64,000 nt of DNA, from contig NZ_JOCX01000021.1 in the NCBI RefSeq assembly GCF_000717915.1, positions 94,223 to 158,222 of the forward strand, given 5' to 3'. This DNA comes from Streptomyces sp. NRRL S-244 (GTDB lineage Bacteria; Actinomycetota; Actinomycetes; Streptomycetales; Streptomycetaceae). Position numbers and translations under genes: made by a program. Below the pieces are notes generated by a model that saw nothing but the letters and a program-made list of their open reading frames with translations, was not told the DNA's origin and made no database searches. Of this stretch, positions 24,656-32,355 are shown piece by piece; within the stretch, counting starts at the first letter, position 1, and each line of letters starts with the position of its first letter.

Positions 24656-25924
24656 ATGCCGTTGTCGCTGAGCGGTACCAAGATGGCCGGACTCTCCGGC
24701 CTGCGCAGCATCATGGAAGACGTCGCCGCGAGCACGGCCGGGGGTTCGGCCGACGAATGGCTCAACCTGAGCGTGGGCAACCCCGCCCCCGTCCCCGCGG
24801 CGCGTGACATGTGGCGGGCCGCCCTGACGGAATCGGCCGCCGAGGACTTCGACGAGGCCGGCTGCCGCTACGGCCCCTCCCGCGGCAGCCACGCCCTCGT
24901 CGAGGCCGTCGCCCACTACTTCCACCAGAAGTACGGTTGGCAGCTCGGCCCCGAGAACATCGTCGTCGGCCCCGGCAGCCAGATGGTCTGCTTCGCCGCG
25001 GCCGCCCTCTTCGCCGGCCCGGGCGTGCACGGCGACCGCCGGGTCGTGCTCCCCATGGTGCCCGACTACACCGGCTACCAGGGACTGTGCATGCACGACG
25101 ACGGCATCGCCGGCGTCGCCCCGCTGATCCACCGTGAGGAAGGGCACCGCTTCCGCTACGCCCTCGACATCGAAGCACTGCGGCGTCGCACGGACATCGG
25201 CATGATGCTGGTCTCCAGTCCGGGCAATCCCACCGGGCGCGCTCTGACCCGCACCGACCTGGAGGCGCTGACGGCGCTCGCGGCCGAGCGTGAGGTGCCC
25301 CTGTTCGTCGACAACGCCTACGGCGCGCCCTTCCCCCGGATCGCGGAGGTGCACACCGAGCCGGTGCTGAACGACAGCGTCGTCAACTGCTTCTCCGCGT
25401 CGAAGGCCGGACTGCCCGGCGAACGGATCGGTTTCGCGATCGGCCACCCGAAGTACATCGGGCCACTCGCCTCGTTCATGTCCAACTCCGTCCTGCACGC
25501 GCCCCAGCTCGCCCAGCACGCCCTCGCCCGGGTGATGGCCGACGGGCGTCTGGACGCCACCACCGGCACCGCGATCACGCCGTACTACCGCGAGAAGAAG
25601 CGCTTCGTCGAGGAACTGCTCGGCGAACTGCTGCCGGCGGACGTGGACTGGCGCATGCACTCCGGGGACGGCGGCATGTTCTGCTGGCTGTGGGTGGACC
25701 ACCCGTGGTTCGACGACACCACGCTGTACCGCCGGCTCAAGGAGCGGAAGGTCTTCGTCGTACCGGGGCGGCACTTCTTCGTGGACCCGCTGCGCGCCCC
25801 CGGCCTCGCCGAGCATGCGACCAAGTGCTTCCGCCTGAGCCTCAGCGCCGACGAGAAGGTGATCACCGAGGGCGTCCACCGGCTCGCCGACGTGCTGCGC
25901 GAGATGCGGGACGGGGTGGCCTGA
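24656..25924 (+). CDS. AvtA-type (valine-pyruvate transaminase family) PLP aminotransferase
   Basis: 422 aa; ATG at 24656 after GAGGAGAG. The sequence tracks the AvtA branch of class I aminotransferases: an N-terminal LSGTKMAGLSGLRSIMEDV, SVGNPAPVP, YGPSRGSHAL, VSSPGNPTGRAL, LFVDNAYGAPFPRI, SASKAGLPGERIGFAIG (PLP Lys) and VVPGRHFF. AvtA moves amino groups between alanine/valine and 2-oxo acids. In this setting it most likely aminates a cluster-specific 2-oxo acid to supply an unusual amino acid. It is preceded by the exporter and followed by a flavin reductase in the same direction. Confidence 0.85.
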   Translation: MPLSLSGTKMAGLSGLRSIMEDVAASTAGGSADEWLNLSVGNPAPVPAARDMWRAALTESAAEDFDEAGCRYGPSRGSHALVEAVAHYFHQKYGWQLGPENIVVGPGSQMVCFAAAALFAGPGVHGDRRVVLPMVPDYTGYQGLCMHDDGIAGVAPLIHREEGHRFRYALDIEALRRRTDIGMMLVSSPGNPTGRALTRTDLEALTALAAEREVPLFVDNAYGAPFPRIAEVHTEPVLNDSVVNCFSASKAGLPGERIGFAIGHPKYIGPLASFMSNSVLHAPQLAQHALARVMADGRLDATTGTAITPYYREKKRFVEELLGELLPADVDWRMHSGDGGMFCWLWVDHPWFDDTTLYRRLKERKVFVVPGRHFFVDPLRAPGLAEHATKCFRLSLSADEKVITEGVHRLADVLREMRDGVA

Positions 25925-26040
25925 CCGGGCGGCCGGGCCGGCGCGCGCACGACCCCGCGCGTTCGGTCCGCAGCGAGAACGCCTGCGCCCGTGAGTTGCC
26001 GGCTCTGTCAGCGGACAGACCGGAGAAAGAGGAGCACTCC

Positions 26041-26553
26041 ATGACCATGTCCACCGGGACGGCGCCGGCCTCCGTGGGACCGGCGGAATTCCGGGACGCC
26101 ATGGCGCACCTGGCTGCCCCGGTCGCCGTGATCACGACACTCGACGCGGCCGGACGCCGCTGGGGCTTCACCGCGAGCGCCGTGACCTCCGTCTCCATGG
26201 AGCCACCGCTGCTGCTGGTCGGCATCGGCCGTGAGTCCAGCTGCCACCGGGCGCTGACCACCGCCGACGAGTTCGCGGTCAACCTCCTCGGCGAGGAACA
26301 CCGCGCCACCGCCCGGGTCTTCTCCACCCGCGACACCGACCGCTTCGCCGCCGCCGGGGGCTTCGAACCGTGGCCGGGCGCCGGTCTCCCGTACCTGCCC
26401 GGCGCGACCGCCGCGTTCCGCTGCCGGCGCGCCGGTGTGGTTCCGGCCGGCGACCACGACCTCGTCCTCGGCGAACTCCTGGAGATCCACACCGGCACGT
26501 CCGCCGCGCCGCTCGTCTGGTACCAGCGCGACTTCCACACGCCGCGGCGCTGA
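26041..26553 (+). CDS. Flavin reductase (FMN/FAD:NAD(P)H, two-component system)
   Basis: 170 aa, ATG at 26041 after AAAGAGGAG. Motifs of the flavin_reduct family are present: FRDAMAHLAAPVAVITTLDAAGRRWGFTASAVTSVSMEPPLLLVGI, then the C-terminal LGELLEIHTG. It reduces free flavin for a partner oxygenase. Two candidate partners are in the cluster: the SnaA/NtaA-type monooxygenase facing it at 26641 and the acyl-CoA-dehydrogenase-fold oxygenase at 6590. It is convergent with the monooxygenase across a strong hairpin. Confidence 0.88.
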   Translation: MTMSTGTAPASVGPAEFRDAMAHLAAPVAVITTLDAAGRRWGFTASAVTSVSMEPPLLLVGIGRESSCHRALTTADEFAVNLLGEEHRATARVFSTRDTDRFAAAGGFEPWPGAGLPYLPGATAAFRCRRAGVVPAGDHDLVLGELLEIHTGTSAAPLVWYQRDFHTPRR

Positions 26554-26582
26554 CGCGCCGGGGCCGTGGGGCGGCTGCCGTG

Positions 26583-26615
26583 AACGGGACGGCGTACGAG
26601 GCACGCCGTCCCGTT
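26583..26615. terminator. Bidirectional terminator
   Basis: AACGGGACGGCGT / ACGCCGTCCCGTT form a perfect 13-bp stem with a 7-nt loop between the convergent flavin reductase and FMN monooxygenase genes. Confidence 0.85.
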
Positions 26616-26640
26616 GCGCTCCCACGGCACCGCTGCGGCG

Positions 26641-27951
26641 CTACTGCCCGTCCGGCCCGGCGAGCGGGTCGAGCCCGAGGTGGTCGCGCAGGGTGGTACC
26701 GGTGTACTCGGTGCGGAACAGCCCCCGCTTCCGCAGCTCCGGAACCACGCCGTCCACGATCAGCTCCAGGCCCTCCGGCAGGTAGGACGGAAGCATCATG
26801 AAGCCGTCCGCGCCGCCTTCCGCCACCCACTTCGCGAAGCGATCGGCGATCTGCTCCGGGGTGCCCACCATCACGAGGTGCCCCTGGGACACCACCTCGG
26901 CCTCGATCAGCCGGTTGATGCTGTACTTCTCGTCCACGGCCAGCTGCCGGAAGACCTCGTACCTGCTCCTGCGCTCCTGGACCGTCTCGACGGCGGGCAG
27001 GAGTTCCTCCGGGACGGGCTTCGACGGGTCGAGTCCGGAGAGGTCGACGCCGCCCAGCTGCTTGGACAGCCACGCCAATCCGATGTCCATCCGGATGAGG
27101 TGGCGAAGCTCGTCCTCCATCCGCAGCGCCTCGGCCTCGGTGCTGCCCAGGAGCGGGTGGACGCCCGGAAGGACCTTCACCTTCTCGGGGTCGCGGCCCG
27201 CGGCGCGGACCCTGGCCTTCATGTCGCCGTAGAAGTCCTGGCAGCCGGCCAGCGTCTGCTGGGCGGTGAAGACCACCTCGGCGTGACGTGCGGCGAACGA
27301 CCGGCCGGTGCCCGACGAACCGGCCTGGACGAGCACGGGCCGCCCCTGGGGGCTCCGGGAGACGTTCAGCGGTCCTTCGACCTGGAAGTGCTTGCCCACG
27401 TGGTTGACCTTGTGGACCTTCGCGGCGTCGGCGTACACCCCGTTCGCGCGGTCCAGGACGATCGCGTCGGGCTCCCAGCTGTTCCACAGCGCGGTCACCG
27501 CCTCGACGTACTCGTCCGCTCGCTCGTAGCGGTCCGAGTGCTGCGGCAGCGGCTGGCCGCCGAAGTTCACCTCGCCGTGCCCGGAGGTGACGATGTTCCA
27601 CGCGGCGCGGCCGGCACTGATGTGGTCGAGGGTCGCGAACTGGCGGGCGACGTTGTACGGCTCGCTGAAGGTCGTCGACACGCTGCCCACCAGGCCGATC
27701 CGGCTGGTGCGCGCTGCGAGGGCGGAGAGCATGGTCAGCGGTTCTATGTGCGGGAAGCAGCCGCTCGCCAAGTGGGTGCTGTTCAGGGACAGTCCGTCGG
27801 CCATGAGCAGGGCGTCGAGCGTGCCGCGCTCGGCCAGTGCCGCGATGTCACTGTAGTACTCCAGCGAGGTGGCCCCTTCGGCACGGCTGTTCGGACGGCG
27901 CCACGCGCCCTGGTGGTGTCCGACCCCGCCGATCAGGGAAAAGAGGTGCAT
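26641..27951 (-). CDS. FMN-dependent monooxygenase, NtaA/SnaA/DszA family
   Basis: 436 aa; ATG at 27951 with AGGAGAG 4 bp upstream. Luciferase-like (bacterial LLM) TIM barrel of the nitrilotriacetate monooxygenase/pristinamycin IIA synthase group: GHHQGAWRRP, ERGTLDALLMADG, TFSEPYNVARQFATLDHISAGRAAWNIVTS, FQVEGPLNVSRSPQGRPVLVQAGSSGTGR and a C-terminal GTPEQIADRFAKWVAEGGADGFMM. Such enzymes use FMNH2 from a reductase to oxidise C-N, C-S or N centres; SnaA desaturates proline in a streptogramin. It pairs naturally with the reductase at 26041. The substrate is unknown. Confidence 0.88.
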   Translation of the reverse strand: MHLFSLIGGVGHHQGAWRRPNSRAEGATSLEYYSDIAALAERGTLDALLMADGLSLNSTHLASGCFPHIEPLTMLSALAARTSRIGLVGSVSTTFSEPYNVARQFATLDHISAGRAAWNIVTSGHGEVNFGGQPLPQHSDRYERADEYVEAVTALWNSWEPDAIVLDRANGVYADAAKVHKVNHVGKHFQVEGPLNVSRSPQGRPVLVQAGSSGTGRSFAARHAEVVFTAQQTLAGCQDFYGDMKARVRAAGRDPEKVKVLPGVHPLLGSTEAEALRMEDELRHLIRMDIGLAWLSKQLGGVDLSGLDPSKPVPEELLPAVETVQERRSRYEVFRQLAVDEKYSINRLIEAEVVSQGHLVMVGTPEQIADRFAKWVAEGGADGFMMLPSYLPEGLELIVDGVVPELRKRGLFRTEYTGTTLRDHLGLDPLAGPDGQ

Positions 27952-28135
27952 CGACTCTCCTGGTGATCAGTTTGACGGGGGCCCAATCTACGGCAGCGCA
28001 CAGCACTTGACGGTGCTGCACGGCAGCCCGTGCGCCCCTCCCCCTCGTGGCGTGAAGTCCGTGATTGCAGGGGGAGTTGGCGCTGGGTGAAGTGACCGGG
28101 ACCGACCCGGCCGCGCCGGTGGGCCGACCGCGCCG

Positions 28136-28648
28136 TCAGCCGATCTGCTCGGCCGCCCACTGGGCCCACTCGCGGCGCATGGCGTTGAAGCGCAGGCCGT
28201 ACTCCAGGGCGATCTTGCCGTGGACCGACAGGGTGTCGTCGCCCCAGTCGATGGATTCGTCGAGCCGGCGCAGGTCCTCGTACTCCTGCTCGGACAGCTC
28301 CGCCAGCTCGGTCAGGTAGCCCCGCGCCTGCTCGGGGGTGAGCACGCCGAGGAAGAAGACCCTCAGCAGGATGTCGCTGCGGGTGTTGCGCTGGGGCTTG
28401 GTCTCCGTCAGCCAGTGGCGCAGTTCGGCCAGGCCCTCGTCGGTGAGGGTGTACTCCTTGCGCCCGCGCGGGCCTTCCGCCGAGACGCTGATCATTCCGG
28501 CGTCGGCGAGCTTGGCCAGCTCTGTGTACATCTGGCTCTGGGTGGCGGGCCATACGTTGGCCAGCGAGGTCTCGAAGCGCTTGAGCAGGTCGTAACCGCT
28601 GGCCGGGCGCTCTGACAGGAGTCCGAGGAGGGCGTGTCGAAGGCTCAT
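28136..28648 (-). CDS. PadR-family transcriptional regulator
   Basis: 170 aa from the ATG at 28648 (MSLRHALLGLLSERPASGYDLLKRF), the standard PadR N-terminus; the upstream in-frame ATG is not supported by similarity. A winged helix (ATQSQMYTELAKLADAGMISVSAEGPRGRKEYTLTDEGLAELRHWL) is followed by a Vir_act_alpha_C-type helical dimerisation domain. PadR proteins repress genes next to them and respond to small phenolic or drug-like ligands. It is divergent from a membrane-protein gene, and the shared intergenic region carries two GACATGTC palindromes. Whether it controls the cluster is not shown. Confidence 0.88.
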   Translation of the reverse strand: MSLRHALLGLLSERPASGYDLLKRFETSLANVWPATQSQMYTELAKLADAGMISVSAEGPRGRKEYTLTDEGLAELRHWLTETKPQRNTRSDILLRVFFLGVLTPEQARGYLTELAELSEQEYEDLRRLDESIDWGDDTLSVHGKIALEYGLRFNAMRREWAQWAAEQIG

Positions 28649-28671
28649 GCCCCTCACCTTACATTCCATCC

Positions 28672-28710
28672 TTGACATGTCAGTATTGGAACATCTACTT
28701 TCGACATGTC
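28672..28710 (+). promoter_or_regulatory. Promoter with two GACATGTC palindromes (probable PadR operator)
   Basis: TTGACA (28672-28677) and TACTTT (28696-28701) are 18 bp apart and point to the membrane-protein gene at 28749. The 8-bp palindrome GACATGTC occurs twice, at 28674-28681 (overlapping the -35) and 28703-28710 (just past the -10), exactly 29 bp apart. Both are within 65 bp of the divergent PadR start, so autoregulation plus control of the right-hand gene is likely. Confidence 0.6.
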
Positions 28711-28748
28711 AGAACAGGAACGTCAGCAGCCAAGCCCGGGGGTCTCCG

Positions 28749-29318
28749 ATGTCGTACGTACGCACCTTCCTTCCCTGGATCGTCTTCGCCGTGTTTCCGT
28801 CCGCCCAGTGGCAGTGGGGCGCGCTCGCCGGTCTCGTGGCGGCCGTCGCGGTGGCCGTCCAGCAGCGCCTGGCCGGCGCCGGGTTCGACGCGCTGATCAT
28901 CGAACTCGGCTCGGCGGTCTTCTTCGCGGCCCTGACGGTCGTCGCCTTCGCCGACCCGCACTCGGGCGTGCACGACTACTCGGCGGCCCTCTCCTCGGCC
29001 ACCCTGGCCCTCATCGCCGGGGGTTCGCTGCTCGTGGGCAGGCCGTTCACCCTGGGCATCGCGAAGCGCACCACCCCGCGCGAGGTCTGGGGCCTGCGGC
29101 CGTTCATCCGGACCAACGTCGTCATCACCGCCGTGTGGACCGCGGCCTTCGCGGTCACCGCCGGCGCGCTCACGGCTCTCGCCCACGCCGGCCACGGCCA
29201 CTCGACGTCCGCCACGCTCGTCCAGGCCGCCGGGTTCGTCGTCCCGATGCTCTTCACCGTCCGCTACGTCGCCGCCGTCCAGGCCAAGGCCAAGGACCAG
29301 GCCGCCGGGCAGCGGTAG
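28749..29318 (+). CDS. Small integral membrane protein of unknown function
   Basis: 189 aa from the ATG at 28749 (MSYVRTFLPWIVFAVF). About five hydrophobic helices are visible (roughly residues 5-40, 48-65, 78-97, 115-140 and 152-175). No enzyme or transporter motif is recognised. It is divergent from the padR gene and shares its palindrome-bearing promoter, so it may be a PadR target. The molybdenum-binding regulator gene follows 9 bp downstream. Confidence 0.65.
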   Translation: MSYVRTFLPWIVFAVFPSAQWQWGALAGLVAAVAVAVQQRLAGAGFDALIIELGSAVFFAALTVVAFADPHSGVHDYSAALSSATLALIAGGSLLVGRPFTLGIAKRTTPREVWGLRPFIRTNVVITAVWTAAFAVTAGALTALAHAGHGHSTSATLVQAAGFVVPMLFTVRYVAAVQAKAKDQAAGQR

Positions 29319-29327
29319 GGTGCGGGC

Positions 29328-29732
29328 GTGTCCTCGTACTCCATCGGGCAGGCCGCCGGGCTGCTGGGCGTGAGCGCCGAAACCGTCCGCCGCTGGGCCG
29401 ACGGGGGGCGGCTGGCCGTGCGCCGCTCGGCCGACGGGACGCGCTCCTTCGACGGGGTGACGCTCGCCGCCTTCGCCAAGGCGCGGGCCGGCGAGCCGCG
29501 GCCGCAGCCGCCGGCGGGCAACGGAACGGCCACCTCCGTACGGAACTCCTTCGTCGGGATCGTCACCGCGGTGCGGCTCGACGACGTGGCCGCCCAGGTG
29601 GAGATCCAGTCGGGCCCGCACCGGGTGGTGTCCGTGGTGACGCGGGAGTCGGTCGAGGAGCTCGGGATCGCGGTCGGGGTCTGCGTCACCGCCCGCGTGA
29701 AGTCCACCGAGGTGTACGTCGACGTCCCGTGA
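29328..29732 (+). CDS. MerR-type HTH protein with C-terminal Mop (TOBE) molybdate-binding domain
   Basis: 134 aa, GTG start at 29328. Residues 1-55 form a MerR/excisionase-type helix-turn-helix (SIGQAAGLLGVSAETVRRWADGGRLAVRR), and residues 68-134 a Mop domain (NSFVGIVTAVRLDDVAAQVEIQSGPHRVVSVVTRESVEELG...VKSTEVYV). The combination marks a small molybdate/tungstate-responsive protein. It lies 5' of a molybdenum-hydroxylase locus and complements the di-Mop protein at 35687, so it may help to tie molybdenum supply to expression of these genes. Confidence 0.85.
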   Translation: MSSYSIGQAAGLLGVSAETVRRWADGGRLAVRRSADGTRSFDGVTLAAFAKARAGEPRPQPPAGNGTATSVRNSFVGIVTAVRLDDVAAQVEIQSGPHRVVSVVTRESVEELGIAVGVCVTARVKSTEVYVDVP

Positions 29733-29801
29733 GCCGGAGCCCTGAGACGGAGCCCTGAGCCGGAGCCCTGAGCCGGAGTCCCGAGCCCGAGCCGTGAACC
29801 G

Positions 29802-31265
29802 CTACGTGCAGCGCAGCGCCGCGTAGAGGTCCAGCTTGTGGTCCAGGCGGGACAGGTCCCGGCCCGTCAGGGACTCCACCCGCTCGATCCGGTAGTGCAC
29901 CGTGTTGACGTGCAGGTGCAGGGCCTCCGCCGTGCGCGTCCAGGAGCAGTTGTTGGCCAGGAACACCTCCAGCGTCTCGCGCAGCATCCCGTCCCCGAGC
30001 GCCCCGAGCGTCCGCGTCGCGTAGACCGACCGGACCTCCTGCGGAACCCCCGACAACAGGGCCGACAGGCTGTCCAGTTGTTCCACCGCGCGCACCGGAA
30101 CGGTCTCGTCCGTCGCCGTCAGGGCGAAGCGGGCCTGGTGCATCGACGCGCGTAGCGCCTCTGCTCCCGAAGCCGGCGCACCCGCGCCGAGCCGGAGATC
30201 GGCTTCCGGGCCTCCGCACGCCTGGACCAGCGGCCAGACCGGGCGGAGCCGGCCCGGTACGTCGACCGCCGCGTCCTGGTCCTCGTACAGGACCGCGACC
30301 GAGCGCCCCACCGCGTACGGGACGTCCTCCAGGTGGGCCAGCGCCTCGGCCAGGGCGTCGCCGTCCGTCGCCGTGAGCACCCGGTACGGGCCCCCCGCCG
30401 GGAGCCCGGCCGCGGCCAGCGCCTCCTCCAGGGCTCCCGGGTCCGTGGCCGGCTCCTCCGCCTCCAGCAGTACGGCCAGCTCCCGGCTGGCGGCGGCGCG
30501 CACCGCGTCGGCCCGCCGGGCCCGGCCGTCGCGGTACTGGGCGAACACCTCGGCGATCTCGTGGAGCACGCGCGGGGGCGCGGCGTCCGCGTCCGGCACG
30601 TGCAGCAGCCAGGCGTCGTACGGGGTGCTCTCGGACTCGATGCGCAGCGAGAGCCCCTCGCGCGGCGCGCCGCCGCCCGCCCGCTGGGCCGGGATCGCGG
30701 GCGCGGACGGGGTGCGGGCGACGGTGCGGCCGCTCGCGGTCAGCAGGTAGCAGGCGACCTTGCCCAGGTGCGCGCAGGCCCGGTCCAGCAGTTCGGCCGG
30801 TCCTGCGCCGCCTTCGAGGAGGCGGCTGAGCTCGGCGCGCACGTTCTCGGGGAGCGCGAAGAGCCGGTTCGGGCGGCGGCTCAGGTCGCCCCACTGGCGC
30901 AGGTAGACCGCCTCGGTGACCGCGCGGAAGCTGGTCTGCGCGGGCACGGCCACGAGCGGCACGCGGTGGGCCCGGCAGGCGGCCACCAGTTCGTCGGGGA
31001 CCCGGCCGTGGGTCTCCTCGCCGGCGAGGAGGGCGGTGGCCCCGGCCTCGGCGAGCGCGGAGACGAATCGATCCGCCTTCACCAGGTCGCCGTCGGTCCA
31101 CCACACCAGGCCGCTGAGCACGAGCTCGCCGGGGCCCAGGAAGCGGCGCGGGTCCTCCAGGTCGGTGGCGGTGACCCCGCTGACCTCCTGGCCGAGAAGG
31201 GCGTCCTCGCCCCAGAGCAGGGTGAGGCCGAGGTTGTCGGACTGAAGCAGGTCGAGGACGTGCAT
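29802..31265 (-). CDS. PucR-family purine catabolism regulator
   Basis: 487 aa from the ATG at 31265 ([31 protein letters not shown]), the conserved PucR N-terminal domain start. [11 protein letters not shown] and [11 protein letters not shown] follow in the PucR sensory domain. The C-terminal HTH_30 is clear: [45 protein letters not shown]. PucR regulators control purine/allantoin degradation. It is divergent from the xanthine-dehydrogenase-type genes across a 232-bp region with inverted repeats and is the obvious candidate for their control. Confidence 0.9.
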   Translation of the reverse strand: MHVLDLLQSDNLGLTLLWGEDALLGQEVSGVTATDLEDPRRFLGPGELVLSGLVWWTDGDLVKADRFVSALAEAGATALLAGEETHGRVPDELVAACRAHRVPLVAVPAQTSFRAVTEAVYLRQWGDLSRRPNRLFALPENVRAELSRLLEGGAGPAELLDRACAHLGKVACYLLTASGRTVARTPSAPAIPAQRAGGGAPREGLSLRIESESTPYDAWLLHVPDADAAPPRVLHEIAEVFAQYRDGRARRADAVRAAASRELAVLLEAEEPATDPGALEEALAAAGLPAGGPYRVLTATDGDALAEALAHLEDVPYAVGRSVAVLYEDQDAAVDVPGRLRPVWPLVQACGGPEADLRLGAGAPASGAEALRASMHQARFALTATDETVPVRAVEQLDSLSALLSGVPQEVRSVYATRTLGALGDGMLRETLEVFLANNCSWTRTAEALHLHVNTVHYRIERVESLTGRDLSRLDHKLDLYAALRCT

Positions 31266-31497
31266 GCGGGGCTCCTTGCGGTGGGTGGCAACCCACATTC
31301 GCGAGGCGAATACGAGAAACACCATCGTAAATGCAAGGGCAAGAGCACAGTCAGCCTCTTGGTTGATCCTCCAGGACCAACCGTCCGAAGTCCAGAGGTT
31401 TCCGTGCTCGGCCACAGTCGTCCCGGCCCCGCCCCCGTTGCTTCACTGACTGGAAACGCTCGGTTTCCCGGGTGTCCCGAGTGGAGGGGGTGGCACC
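31266..31497. promoter_or_regulatory. Divergent pucR/xanthine dehydrogenase control region with inverted repeats
   Basis: Contains GTGGG-N6-CCCAC (31281-31296), TTCGC-N3-GCGAA (31298-31310) and TTGGT-N12-ACCAA (31359-31380). The last recalls the TTGGTT core reported for PucR sites, but this match is my inference. A GGAGGGGG ribosome site at 31483-31490 supports the TTG start at 31498. Confidence 0.5.
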
Positions 31498-32355
31498 TTG
31501 GATCTCAACACCGTGCTCGACGTGCGCGACGCACGCCGCCGCGAGCCCTGGCGCCCCGGCGACGCCTGGCTCGGCGGCGGCACGTACCTCTTCTCCGAGC
31601 CCCAGCCCCACATCCGCCGCCTGATCGACCTCTCGCGCATGGGCTGGCCGCCCCTGTCCTGGCAGCCCGACGGCGCCCTCGACATCGCCGCCACGTGCAC
31701 CATCACCGAGCTGTCCCGGTTCGGCCGCTCCCTGACGCCGGCCACCGCGCCCGCCGCACCGCTGATCGAGCAGTGCTGCCGGGCCTTCCTCGCCAGCTTC
31801 AAGATCTGGAACATGGCCACCGTCGGCGGGAACCTCTGCAACGGCCTCCCGGCCGGCCCGGTCATCTCCCTGGCCGCCGGCCTCGACGCCACCGTCCTCC
31901 TCCAGGGCCAGGACGGCGCCACCCGCCGCTTGCCCGTCCCCGACTTCATCCGCGGTGCCGGGGTCAAGGACCTGCGCGAGGGCGAGCTGCTGCGCTCCGT
32001 CCGCGTCCCGGCCCGCTCGCTGACCTGCCGCACGGCCTTCCGCCAGGCCTCCCTCTACGGACTCGGCCGCTCCGGCGCCCTCGTCATCGGCACCCGCGAC
32101 CCGCAGGACGGCTCCTTCGCCCTCACGGTCACCGCCGCCACCACCCGCCCCTTCCGTTTCTGGTTCGCGCTGCCGCCGACCGCCGCCGAGCTGCGCGAGG
32201 CGATCGACACCGCCGTCCGGCCGGACGAGTGGTTCGACGACATCCACGGCCTGCCCGACTGGCGGCGCCACATGGCCCTGCGCCAGGCCGAGGAGATCCG
32301 CCGCGAACTCACGTCGGCGTCGCTGGAGCTGGAGCTGGAGGAGGTTTCCCGATGA
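31498..32355 (+). CDS. Xanthine dehydrogenase-type FAD-binding subunit
   Basis: 285 aa. The start is TTG at 31498, 7 bp after GGAGGGGG; no in-frame ATG or GTG lies nearby. It is a CoxM/XdhB-like FAD protein: [26 protein letters not shown] (FAD pyrophosphate loop), [31 protein letters not shown] (second FAD loop, TVGGN) and a C-terminal CO_deh_flav_C-like part. It passes electrons from the Fe-S clusters to NAD+ or another acceptor. Its stop overlaps the next gene by ATGA, so the two subunits are translationally coupled. Confidence 0.88.
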   Translation: MDLNTVLDVRDARRREPWRPGDAWLGGGTYLFSEPQPHIRRLIDLSRMGWPPLSWQPDGALDIAATCTITELSRFGRSLTPATAPAAPLIEQCCRAFLASFKIWNMATVGGNLCNGLPAGPVISLAAGLDATVLLQGQDGATRRLPVPDFIRGAGVKDLREGELLRSVRVPARSLTCRTAFRQASLYGLGRSGALVIGTRDPQDGSFALTVTAATTRPFRFWFALPPTAAELREAIDTAVRPDEWFDDIHGLPDWRRHMALRQAEEIRRELTSASLELELEEVSR

